A stretch of 6,197 nt of DNA, from assembly GCA_024640745.1 (NCBI GenBank), contig JAHEEL010000139.1, positions 1-6,197 on the forward strand, given 5' to 3'. The notes beneath the pieces were generated by a model, which was not told the DNA's origin, did no database searches, and saw only the letters and a list, made by a program, of their open reading frames with translations. This document shows positions 1 through 6,196 of this stretch, in pieces; position 1 is the first letter of the stretch; every line of letters begins with the position of its first letter. The translations under genes and the position numbers were made by a program. This stretch comes from Actinomycetes bacterium (GTDB lineage: Bacteria > Actinomycetota > Acidimicrobiia > Spongiisociales > UBA5794).

Positions 1-288
1 CAGGGCAACGCTGATGATGCCCGCTCCGGCCAGGGCGCCGCCCGCTTTCAGCAGGAACGCGCGACGTGACTGGTCGCTGGTGGTGACGATGCCGGCGTCG
101 ACCAGGGCGTTCATCGCCGCGGCCAGATACCCAGGGAGCTGGTGCTCGACGATGCCCTGTTGGGCGAGCCGGAGTGCCTCGACCGCATGGCCGGTCAACC
201 GGTGCACGACCGCGCCAGACGAGTCGAGCACGATGATTTCATCGCCGATCTCCCTGACACGAACGTGACGCTTCACACCAAACCGCAT
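1..288 (-). CDS. PqqD-like (RRE) domain protein with internal Tat-like motif, 3' end cut by window edge
   Basis: The minus-strand frame is open from ATG 288 to the window edge (96 codons, no stop), so the C-terminus is missing. GGTGGGAG at 293-300 is a good ribosome binding site and supports this start. Residues 1-70 look like the small winged-helix PqqD fold: a beta-rich start (VREIGDEIIVLDSSG), then VVHRLTGHAVEAL, then a helix ending in LVDAGIV. In known PqqD-like proteins this domain binds leader peptides of modified peptides (RiPPs) and presents them to a modifying enzyme. Immediately after it, residues 74-81 read SRRAFLLK, a twin-arginine-like motif, followed by the Gly/Ala/Ile-rich hydrophobic run AGGALAGAGIISVAL to the edge. 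A Tat motif some 70 residues in is unusual, since Tat signals are normally N-terminal; the segment may be a membrane anchor, or a signal preceded by a recognition domain. The gene is divergent from the HPrK-like gene. The PqqD assignment rests on pattern recognition alone; the Tat-like motif is seen directly. Confidence 0.6.
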   Translation of the reverse strand, partial: MRFGVKRHVRVREIGDEIIVLDSSGAVVHRLTGHAVEALRLAQQGIVEHQLPGYLAAAMNALVDAGIVTTSDQSRRAFLLKAGGALAGAGIISVAL

Positions 289-315
289 CGTTCTCCCACC
301 TGTGTTTGACGGAAG

Positions 316-343
316 ATTCTACTGTTCTGTGTGGAGTATGCAA
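316..343 (-). promoter_or_regulatory. Candidate sigma70-type promoter for the PqqD-like gene
   Basis: On the minus strand, TTGCAT (338-343, a poor -35 with only TTG matching) is separated by 16 nt from TAGAAT (316-321, matching the -10 consensus TATAAT at 5 of 6 bases). Transcription would start around 309, about 20 nt before the start codon at 288 and just upstream of its ribosome binding site. The box lies in the most AT-rich stretch of the left end (roughly 301-380), which is what a promoter in a GC-rich genome would look like. No equally good promoter was found for the divergent plus-strand gene; TACGAT at 380-385 is a possible -10 without a clear -35. Confidence 0.35.
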
Positions 344-430
344 GATTTCTTCAAGTCTGTTTCAACCGAACTTCATCGGTACGATCCGGGTCGTGTCGCC
401 GCCGCTGCTCTCGAACGCCGAGCCGGGTGA

Positions 431-442
431 CGCCGGCCGGCG
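431..442. repeat. Perfect 12-bp palindrome upstream of the HPrK-like gene
   Basis: CGCCGGCCGGCG is its own reverse complement. It ends 18 nt before the ATG at 461 and 7 nt before the GGGGA ribosome binding site (450-454). It could be an operator half-site pair or a short RNA structure near the translation start. In GC-rich DNA a palindrome made only of G and C can also arise by chance. Confidence 0.3.
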
Positions 443-460
443 ACTTGTCGGGGATGTTCG

Positions 461-1240
461 ATGGTGACGTGTTGGGGGGTCGCCGAGGACGGTTCGACCG
501 TCGAGATCGACCACCATCGTGCGGCACGGACGGGGGTGTCCGAACGGTGGCCGCCACTCGGTCTGATCCGCTCGGAGGTGCCGATCCGGCGACCCGATCT
601 GCGGATCGTGGTCGGTTCGTCCGGTCCTGGCGGCGAGCCGACCGTGACCGTCGACGGAGCCCCGACGGGCGGAGGCTGGGAGCGTGTCGAATCGGAGTTG
701 GCGCTGTTCGCCGCCGAACGGCTGAGTGGGCTGGTGGCGATTCACGCCGCGGCGGTGATCAGGGGCGCGGGGGCGCTGCTGGTACCCGGCGCATCCGGGG
801 TCGGCAAGAGCAGCCTGTGCGTCGCTGCCGCCGATGCCGGCGCCAGGGTGCTGACCGACGAATACGCACTGGTCGATCCGGTCAGCGGCCTGGTCACGGG
901 GTGGCGCCGCCCGGTACGGGTTCGGCGTGCCGACGGGGGTATCGATCGACTCGCTCTGACGGTCGCCTCCGGCCCGGTACCGATCGGGTTGGTGGCGATC
1001 GTCGCCTACGATCCCCACGCCAGGATGTCATGGGCGCCGATCAGCGGCGCCGAGGCCGTGATGGCGTTGATCGCCAACACGGTCTGCGCCCGATCACGAC
1101 CCGACGAAGCGCTCGAAGCGGCGCTGGCGATCAGCCACTCCGCACCGGCGGTCGCCGGCACCCGCGGCGAGGCAGCGGACGCCGTCGTCGCCTTGCTCGC
1201 CCTGCTCGACGAGCACCAGGCAGGTTCGACCGCTCGCTGA
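461..1240 (+). CDS. HPr kinase/phosphorylase-like P-loop protein (HprK C-terminal domain family)
   Basis: This 259-residue cytoplasmic protein probably uses ATP to phosphorylate a protein or peptide. An in-frame TGA at 428-430 leaves ATG 461 as the first possible start, with GGGGA at 450-454 as ribosome binding site (GTG 464 follows directly). Residues 90-117 carry the family pattern: IHAAAV with His95, a beta strand, then Walker A GASGVGKS (110-117, Lys116). LTDEYAL (131-137) matches the acidic motif after the P-loop, with D-E in place of the usual D-D. True HprK/P is longer, has an N-terminal domain and a C-terminal signature region acting on HPr; neither is evident, so HPr is unlikely to be the substrate. 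Short HprK-like proteins of this kind occur beside PqqD-like proteins in lasso peptide, other RiPP and exopolysaccharide loci, and some lasso kinases phosphorylate the precursor peptide. The divergent PqqD-like gene fits that setting. The C-terminal third (from about 200) is Ala-rich helix with no motif I recognise. Confidence 0.8.
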   Translation: MVTCWGVAEDGSTVEIDHHRAARTGVSERWPPLGLIRSEVPIRRPDLRIVVGSSGPGGEPTVTVDGAPTGGGWERVESELALFAAERLSGLVAIHAAAVIRGAGALLVPGASGVGKSSLCVAAADAGARVLTDEYALVDPVSGLVTGWRRPVRVRRADGGIDRLALTVASGPVPIGLVAIVAYDPHARMSWAPISGAEAVMALIANTVCARSRPDEALEAALAISHSAPAVAGTRGEAADAVVALLALLDEHQAGSTAR

Positions 1241-1288
1241 CCGCCGCAGCTGATGGAGCCCCAGCTGACCACCTGGCGGCCGGAGTCG

Positions 1289-2398
1289 TCAGCCGAGCAG
1301 CGCCTCGATGGCACGAACGCATTGGGCTGCAGCACTGCCGTCACCGTACGGCGACGGGACGGTCGCAAGACCTTGCCGGATCTGCAGACCGTCCTCGAGG
1401 ATCCTCTCGCCGAGCTCGGTGAGTCTCCAGGGATCGTCGCAGAGCGTCGCGAACGAGCCGATCACTTCCGGGCGTTCGGTCGAGCGTCGCACCACGATGA
1501 CCGGCCGCTTCCAAACGCTCGCCTCCTCCTGCACCCCGCCAGAGTCAGAAATCACCAGCGCCGCACCGGCGCTGAGCGAGACGAACTCGTCATATCCAAG
1601 TGGTCCGAGGGTCGTGAGGTCGTCCAAGAGCTCGCTGAGCCCGTAACTCTCGGCGCGTTGCCGCGTTCTGGGGTGTAGCGGCATCAGGACCGGGCACGCT
1701 TGGGAGAGCTCCTGCAGTGAGCGCAGAATCTGGCCGAGCCGCTCGGGCTCGTCGGTGTTCTCTGGCCGATGAATTGTCGCCACGATGTAGTCGTCGTCAG
1801 CGCCGAGCTGATGTTGGTGGAGCAGCTGGGCAGCGGCGTCTCTGCCTTCTGCGAGGGCGCGCTCGACAGCTCCGACGACCGTATTGCCCGTCACGACGAT
1901 TCGTTCCGCCGGGATGTTCTCGCTGATCAGGTTCTGTCGTGCCTGGTCGGTGGGGGCGAGGCAGAGATCGGCGAGATGATCGGCAATCACTCGGTTGTGC
2001 TCTTCCGGCATGGCGCGGTCGAAGCTGCGAAGCCCCGCTTCGACGTGGACGAGCGGGATGTCGATGGAGTTGGCGACAAGGGCACCGCCCACCACCGTGT
2101 TCGTGTCTCCTTGCACGACGATTGCGTCGGGTCGATCGCTGGCAAACGCTTCATCGATACCGGTGAGCGTGCCGGCGATCTGGGCGGCTCGGGTCGAGCC
2201 GCCGACGTTGAGCGACAGCTCGGGCTGCGGCAACGCGAGATGTTCCATGAAGTGCCCGGACATCATCTCGTCCCAGTGCTGACCGCTGTGCACGACGAAG
2301 GCGCGATCACCGAGGAGCCGCACGACCTCCGCCATCTTGATGATCTCGGGCCGTGTTCCGAGAACCACGGCAATGCGCCCGGCGAACCCGTGCCTCAC
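1289..2398 (-). CDS. wecB: UDP-N-acetylglucosamine 2-epimerase, non-hydrolysing (EC 5.1.3.14)
   Basis: This cytoplasmic enzyme interconverts UDP-GlcNAc and UDP-ManNAc, the donor or precursor for ManNAc/ManNAcA-containing surface glycans. The start is GTG 2398, overlapping the upstream stop (GTGA) with GGAG 8 nt before it. The frame is open further upstream to 2629, but that part lies inside the preceding gene and is not homologous-looking. The product is 369 residues, the usual family length, with all hallmark motifs: GTRPEIIK (14-21), SGQHWDEMM (38-46), QGDTNT (96-101, Asp98), HVEAGLRS (118-125, Glu120), MPEEHNR (130-136), ATIHRPEN (207-214, His210), SDSGGVQEEA (284-293), RSTERPE (305-311) and a C-terminal GDGSAA (352-357). 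The expected catalytic Asp, Glu and His residues are present, so it should be active. It is the last gene of the leftward operon. No UDP-ManNAc dehydrogenase (WecC type) lies in the window, so whether the product is oxidised cannot be told. Confidence 0.95.
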   Translation of the reverse strand: MRHGFAGRIAVVLGTRPEIIKMAEVVRLLGDRAFVVHSGQHWDEMMSGHFMEHLALPQPELSLNVGGSTRAAQIAGTLTGIDEAFASDRPDAIVVQGDTNTVVGGALVANSIDIPLVHVEAGLRSFDRAMPEEHNRVIADHLADLCLAPTDQARQNLISENIPAERIVVTGNTVVGAVERALAEGRDAAAQLLHQHQLGADDDYIVATIHRPENTDEPERLGQILRSLQELSQACPVLMPLHPRTRQRAESYGLSELLDDLTTLGPLGYDEFVSLSAGAALVISDSGGVQEEASVWKRPVIVVRRSTERPEVIGSFATLCDDPWRLTELGERILEDGLQIRQGLATVPSPYGDGSAAAQCVRAIEALLG

Positions 2399-3504
2399 AG
2401 CGCCTGCTCCTGGGCGCGTTCGACAGCACACAACGCCCGTCCGAACTCCTGGGACCATGAGTTGCGATCGAGCGCTACAGCAGCAGCGTGCACTTCCTGA
2501 GTACCCGCGGACTCGATCTCTGACAAATACTCGAGAATCCGTGAAGCCGTTGCTGTAGGCGGATCGTCCCATTCGACGATGAGCCCGGCTCCATGCTCCG
2601 ATAGCACTCGTTCCACGTCCCAACCGCACCGGCTGGCGACGACCGGGACTTCACATGCCAGATACTCGCCGAGCTTCATCGGGAACGAGACCTCGTTGAC
2701 CAAGCAAGGCGGCCGGTAGAGAAATCCAAGTCGTGCCTCAGCCAGTAGTGCGCAGACCTCGACATGTCCGTCGGCAGCGGTGACGTCCACGACGTCGGGT
2801 GCAAGACCATTGGCGAGCGCGTGTGCCCGTGGATCGCGGCTGATGATTCTGAAGCGGAGGTCGGCGTCGGCGCGATGAAGTTCTGACCAGACGTCTGCCA
2901 AACGGTCGAGCCCTTGCCAGGGCGAGCCGCCGCCCTGGTAGGTGAGATAGCGCGAGGTGTGGCCACCGGGCCGGTGGAAGAGCTCACGGTCGACAGCATT
3001 CGGCACTACAGCGGTCTGCAGCCCCAGACGGTGTTCGATGAGCCGTGCCATCGGATCGGAGACTACGACGGCTACATCTGCGGTGGACCGGCGTGCAGTG
3101 GCCCAGTCCCACTTCACTGCGAGCCTCGAGTACGGGCTGGTCGAGCTGAGGAGTCGTTCCTCAGGGATGCCGTTGACGCACCAGACGTCGCACTTGCGTC
3201 GTGGGAGGAAGCCGGTGACGCTGAAGCCGACGGCGATCAGTGTGTGATCTCGATCCAGCAGTTCTTCCAAGTGTCGCCGCACCTTCCGCGCCGAGGCACG
3301 CGGTGCAGCGACCACCTGTGACGAACGGACCGCTGGCGACGTAGCGGCGTAGCTCTCGAAAACCGCGCGCCCGCGCCCTTCGAACGGCTGGAGCAGGACG
3401 ACATCGACGGGTCCGAACTGGTCCGCCGCTGCATCCATGAGGAACATGACCCGAGAGGCTTCGAGATCGAATTGTCCCCTGTAGACGAGCGTCGCCCGGC
3501 TCAC
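2395..3504 (-). CDS. GT-B fold glycosyltransferase, GT4-like (family 1 domain)
   Basis: This 369-residue protein most likely transfers a sugar from a nucleotide donor to a growing surface glycan at the cytoplasmic side of the membrane. It starts at GTG 3504, overlapping the upstream TGA by 4 nt, with GGAG 7 nt before it. The N-terminal half (about 1-165) is a divergent acceptor-binding Rossmann domain. The linker carries TAVVPNAVDRELF (164-176), typical of the start of the donor domain. The C-terminal domain shows GGGSPWQGLDRL (191-202) and the donor-site region NEVSFPMKLGEYLACEVPVV (270-289), matching the usual P-x-K-l-x-EYLA-x-G-x-P-V-V pattern with Glu280. The Gly normally before P-V-V is Glu here (CEVPVV), a mild deviation. 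The usual spacing E-x7-E is E271-x8-E280. There is no signal peptide or membrane helix. Sugar and linkage specificity cannot be read from the sequence. Confidence 0.82.
   Translation of the reverse strand: MSRATLVYRGQFDLEASRVMFLMDAAADQFGPVDVVLLQPFEGRGRAVFESYAATSPAVRSSQVVAAPRASARKVRRHLEELLDRDHTLIAVGFSVTGFLPRRKCDVWCVNGIPEERLLSSTSPYSRLAVKWDWATARRSTADVAVVVSDPMARLIEHRLGLQTAVVPNAVDRELFHRPGGHTSRYLTYQGGGSPWQGLDRLADVWSELHRADADLRFRIISRDPRAHALANGLAPDVVDVTAADGHVEVCALLAEARLGFLYRPPCLVNEVSFPMKLGEYLACEVPVVASRCGWDVERVLSEHGAGLIVEWDDPPTATASRILEYLSEIESAGTQEVHAAAVALDRNSWSQEFGRALCAVERAQEQAL
2407..2410 (-). promoter_or_regulatory. Ribosome binding site fixing the wecB start
   Basis: GGAG on the minus strand sits 8 nt before the GTG at 2398. 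It lies within the last codons of the preceding glycosyltransferase and supports a coupled GTGA start over the longer upstream reading. Confidence 0.6.
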
Positions 3505-4367
3505 TCGCCGTCTCCGGGTCTCCCGGCCGGTGCTTCGTCACCTGCGACGCCAGTGAGATGTTGCCTCACAGCCTCGTGCCAATCGTCGGGCGCCGCCGCG
3601 CGGCGGGGCCCCCACGTAGCTCCTTGGTTGTGGTACACGAGGTCACCGAAGATGGCTCCGGCCATCCCCGGTCCGCGAAGTGACGTGATCGGGAATCGGT
3701 GCAGCGACGAGCTGCCACCACGGTGGACGATCAGGCGCTGGCAGAGCCCTTCGGCGACGTCCATGAACAGCGGCGCACGGCGGAGCCGGCTGCGCATCCG
3801 GCCGACCGGACGGAACGTCAGCCCGAGTTCATGGATTGACTCGGTGCGGGTCACGAAGAAGCACGGATGGATGTAGTTGCGGTGCATGTAGGCGCCGGCG
3901 ACGTTTGCGCCCGACTCGAGCGCAGCAATCGACTCCGGGAGCCAGCGGTCGCTCACGGGAAACGCATCGACATCGAACACCGCCAGGTATTCCGTGTCGA
4001 TGCGGGGAACGGCGAGGTCGAGGGCGACCCCATGGCCGAAGTTGAACGGTAATGAGACGACCTTCACGTCGTCGCGCTGAGCGAGGTACTCGAGCGAGCC
4101 GTCGGACGATCCATTGTCTACGACCACGATCTCCACCTCGAGCGGTGAGAGCGCGCGGACGGCGTCGAGCATCACGCGCAGAAACGACAGCGAGTTCCAG
4201 TTGACCGTCAGAACCGTGACTCCCGGCCGGTAGCGGGTGGGGCGCCGCCTCCGCCGTCGCGCAGCCATCGTTATGCCAATTCCGCGCAGGGCGCGGTTGC
4301 GGAGGCCGCGTCCGAAGAGCACGGCGCGCGGGGTGCGCTGGGGCCTGGAGCGAGATGGAGTACCCAT
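3501..4367 (-). CDS. Family 2 (GT-A) glycosyltransferase with Arg-rich N-terminus
   Basis: This 288-residue glycosyltransferase starts at ATG 4367, sharing one base with the upstream stop (TGATG). The frame stays open upstream to 4934, but there it runs inside the preceding gene in another phase and looks like shadow sequence. A second in-frame ATG at 4268 (Met34) is an alternative start that would keep the whole catalytic domain. The GT-A fold begins at about residue 49: GVTVLTVNWNS (49-59), EIVVVDNGSSDGS (79-91, Asp84), FNFGHGVALDLA (109-119) and the DxD metal/nucleotide motif FDVDAFP (131-137, Asp132/Asp134). DVAEGLCQ (203-210) is the likely region of the catalytic acid/base. Residues 1-48 are very basic, with six consecutive Arg at 37-42, which could bind acidic membrane lipids. 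No transmembrane helix is visible, so it is probably cytosolic and peripheral. The donor sugar is unknown. Confidence 0.82.
   Translation of the reverse strand: MGTPSRSRPQRTPRAVLFGRGLRNRALRGIGITMAARRRRRRPTRYRPGVTVLTVNWNSLSFLRVMLDAVRALSPLEVEIVVVDNGSSDGSLEYLAQRDDVKVVSLPFNFGHGVALDLAVPRIDTEYLAVFDVDAFPVSDRWLPESIAALESGANVAGAYMHRNYIHPCFFVTRTESIHELGLTFRPVGRMRSRLRRAPLFMDVAEGLCQRLIVHRGGSSSLHRFPITSLRGPGMAGAIFGDLVYHNQGATWGPRRAAAPDDWHEAVRQHLTGVAGDEAPAGRPGDGE
3512..3515 (-). promoter_or_regulatory. Ribosome binding site for the GT4-like glycosyltransferase
   Basis: GGAG on the minus strand, 7 nt before GTG 3504, lies inside the last codons of the upstream family 2 glycosyltransferase. It supports the GTGA-coupled start. 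Confidence 0.55.
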
Positions 4368-5227
4368 CAGAGCATCACGTGCCGGTATCGAACAGAGCCC
4401 ACGAGCTGTCCAATGCGATTTCCGGCCGTCCAGACCCACGCCGCTCGTTGCTCGCTGCGGATCACCCACGGCAGGCGGGCGACCAGCATCAGCCACGACT
4501 TCCATCCGGCAAACCTGGGGATCTTGCCTCGTCCGGACTCGGCTACGAGCCGAGCGATCAGTGGTCGATGTGAACCGTAGGCGAATCCTTGCCGCCAGAG
4601 TGCCCTCGTGGAGTCCCGATACCGGTAGTGGATCATCGCATCGGGGACTCCGGCGATATCGATGCCTTCGAGCCAGCACCGGAACGAGAACTCGATGTCC
4701 TCGACCGGGTGGTACCGCTCGTTCATCCCTCCGAGTTGGTCCCACACGGAGCGCCGGACGCCCCAGCTTGCGCCTCTGATGCAGGGAAAGATGCCGGCGA
4801 AGCTGCCGACCGCGTCCTCCTCCATCGAACGGCCTCGCGAGTCGGCCAGCCAACGCGGGTTGAGGAGGTCGAGTTCGTGTGGCCCGGTGATCACGCGGTG
4901 TCCTTCGAGAGAGGATGCCATCGCGTCGAGCCAACCAGTGCTGACGATGTCGTCGCCGTCACAGAAGGCGATCCTGTCGGCGGTCGAGGCCTTGACGCCG
5001 GCATTCATCGCGTAGCTCTTGTCGGCACGTTCGTTGGCGGTAACGAGACGGGTGCGAGCGTCACGTTGCTCGAACTCGTGCACGATGGACGGCGTCGAGT
5101 CGGTGGATTTGTTGTCGACCACGATGATCTCGACAAGGTGCCGCGTCGGCTGTTCGATCAGTGCTGTGAGCTGGTCAACAAGATGACGCTCTTCGTTGTG
5201 CGCACAGATCACGACGGACAAGTCCAC
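4367..5227 (-). CDS. Family 2 (GT-A) glycosyltransferase
   Basis: This 286-residue inverting glycosyltransferase starts at GTG 5227; an in-frame stop about 40 nt upstream leaves no other start. No Shine-Dalgarno sequence is visible before it. Motifs in order: LSVVICAHNEE (3-13), VEIIVVDNKSTDST (32-45, Asp38), NERADKSYAMNAGV (65-78), the DxD motif FCDGDD (88-93) and PVEDIEFSFR (174-183), whose Glu-Asp (176-177) is the usual catalytic base of this family. IRGASWGVRRSVWDQLGGMNE (150-170) is the typical acceptor loop before it. The C-terminal 45 residues contain a hydrophobic, Trp-rich stretch (about 242-256), more likely a membrane-associating amphipathic helix than a spanning segment. It begins 36 nt after the methyltransferase stop and overlaps the next glycosyltransferase by one base. 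It probably elongates the same glycan as its neighbours; the donor is unknown. Confidence 0.88.
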   Translation of the reverse strand: MDLSVVICAHNEERHLVDQLTALIEQPTRHLVEIIVVDNKSTDSTPSIVHEFEQRDARTRLVTANERADKSYAMNAGVKASTADRIAFCDGDDIVSTGWLDAMASSLEGHRVITGPHELDLLNPRWLADSRGRSMEEDAVGSFAGIFPCIRGASWGVRRSVWDQLGGMNERYHPVEDIEFSFRCWLEGIDIAGVPDAMIHYRYRDSTRALWRQGFAYGSHRPLIARLVAESGRGKIPRFAGWKSWLMLVARLPWVIRSEQRAAWVWTAGNRIGQLVGSVRYRHVML

Positions 5228-5263
5228 TCGGCGAAGGGTATCTGCATCAGGAGGAGCGAATGG

Positions 5264-6196
5264 TCACAGCGAGCCGGCTCCAGGGCGCCGAAGCGCGTCA
5301 AGTGCTCTTCGCCTCAGTCGTAGTGCGGCGCGGCCGGCTTGAGAGCCGAGTGCTCTGTGACGGAACCACCTGACCTGTGTGGCGACATCCCGACGCGCCG
5401 ACTGGCGTTGCCGAAGAAGCGCATCCCGGTCGTCTCGCACTTGATACTGCGGCGGCAACAGCGCCTCAATATCCTCCCAGCGAGGCTCCAACACCCGAAC
5501 ACGAGTCAGTAGCTCGTGCTCGATCGCAGAGTACGGCAACTCTGCCGCCATTTGGAGAATCGCAGGATCGCTGGGGTCTAGTGCCGCTGAGCTCGGATCC
5601 AGGTTGCGTATCATCGCCAAACCCGTAGGTGGCGCACGCAGGATGGTGATGTCGAGATCAGGCCGCTGGGTGGCGAGTACCCACAGCGACTTCCAGACGT
5701 CTCCCGTCCAGACGGAGCTCACACGCTCGCGCGAGGCCTCCTCGCGTGACCTCGGCAGGCAATCGTGAGTGAAGATGACCGAGTTGGGTCCGGCCAACCG
5801 CTCGCAATTCAAGATGTCCCGCAACGCGAACTCGAACAGGTGCATGCCATCAACGAAAGCCATGTCGATTGGTCGCCCCTCGAGCAGGCGTTCGCTCACA
5901 CCATGTTCGAAGAAGTCGTCAGACGTGCACTCCTCGAGATGGGCGTTCGAGTTCAGAGCAACCAGCAGTTGATTCTGAGGGTCCACGCCAATCGCGTCCG
6001 TGCACGGTAGGGCGAGGGAGAGCGTGTCGCCGTGGTGAACGCCGATTTCCACGTAGACACGCGGAAACAGGGTCTGATGGACATGATCGAGTATCGACTG
6101 ATAATCCACGGCAACTAGCTGCCTGACTTCACCGTCGGACGCGCCCACATGATCGCGCAGGGTATCGGTCAAGGGCGGTAACGGCTCTTGTCCCAT
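5264..6196 (-). CDS. Class I SAM-dependent methyltransferase (Methyltransf_24-like)
   Basis: This 310-residue protein starts at ATG 6196, one base from the window edge, so an upstream start cannot be excluded. The Rossmann methyltransferase core is clear: motif I VYVEIGVHHGDT (47-58; E50-x-G52-x-x-x-G56 binds SAM), AIGVDPQ (68-74, Asp72 for the ribose), a motif IV-like DMAFVDGMHLFEFALRDI (111-128; Asp116, His119, Asp127) and VIFTHD (140-145). The VDG-x-H plus HD arrangement is typical of the small Methyltransf_24/cephalosporin-hydroxylase-like group common in surface polysaccharide clusters, where members methylate sugars. WTGDVWKSLWVL (163-174) is a further block I associate with this group. 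The C-terminal 50 residues (about 254-306) are rich in Arg and outside the fold, possibly a membrane- or partner-binding tail. It is the first gene in the window of the leftward block. The methyl acceptor is unknown; a sugar hydroxyl in the glycan is an inference from the neighbours. Confidence 0.82.
   Translation of the reverse strand: MGQEPLPPLTDTLRDHVGASDGEVRQLVAVDYQSILDHVHQTLFPRVYVEIGVHHGDTLSLALPCTDAIGVDPQNQLLVALNSNAHLEECTSDDFFEHGVSERLLEGRPIDMAFVDGMHLFEFALRDILNCERLAGPNSVIFTHDCLPRSREEASRERVSSVWTGDVWKSLWVLATQRPDLDITILRAPPTGLAMIRNLDPSSAALDPSDPAILQMAAELPYSAIEHELLTRVRVLEPRWEDIEALLPPQYQVRDDRDALLRQRQSARRDVATQVRWFRHRALGSQAGRAALRLRRRALDALRRPGAGSL

Noticed and set aside
306..311. TTGACG as a -35 box for the plus-strand kinase gene
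   Set aside because: It matches the -35 consensus at 5 of 6 bases, but nothing resembling a -10 box lies 16-19 nt downstream.
1247..1267. Possible terminator hairpin (CAGCTG, 9-nt loop, CAGCTG) between the convergent kinase and wecB genes
   Set aside because: The stem is only 6 bp, CAGCTG is itself palindromic, and no T-run follows on either strand. It is too weak to call a terminator.
331..1422. 363-codon plus-strand open frame overlapping the kinase gene
   Set aside because: It is extremely Arg/Gly-rich with no motif, and it covers the kinase gene in another phase. The kinase frame has Walker A and family motifs, so this is a GC-rich shadow.
1769..2500. 243-codon plus-strand open frame antisense to wecB
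   Set aside because: wecB carries every hallmark motif across this stretch. The antisense frame has no recognisable domain, and its length is expected from the GC-rich codon pattern.
2399..2629. Upstream extension of wecB to an earlier start at 2629
   Set aside because: The added residues are low-complexity shadow of the preceding glycosyltransferase. GTG 2398 with GGAG at good spacing and a GTGA overlap gives the normal family length.
4368..4934. Upstream extension of the second family 2 glycosyltransferase to 4934
   Set aside because: It lies within the coding frame of the preceding glycosyltransferase, which has clear GT-A motifs there. The extension is Arg-rich and motif-free.
4589..5323. 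244-codon plus-strand open frame antisense to the first family 2 glycosyltransferase
   Set aside because: It has no domain or convincing start context, and the opposite strand holds an intact GT-A gene.
5260..5373. 37-codon plus-strand frame with a strong ribosome binding site, antisense to the methyltransferase end
   Set aside because: The Shine-Dalgarno is good, but the product has no recognisable feature and no promoter is seen. It is kept only as a finding about the unusual spacer, not as a gene.
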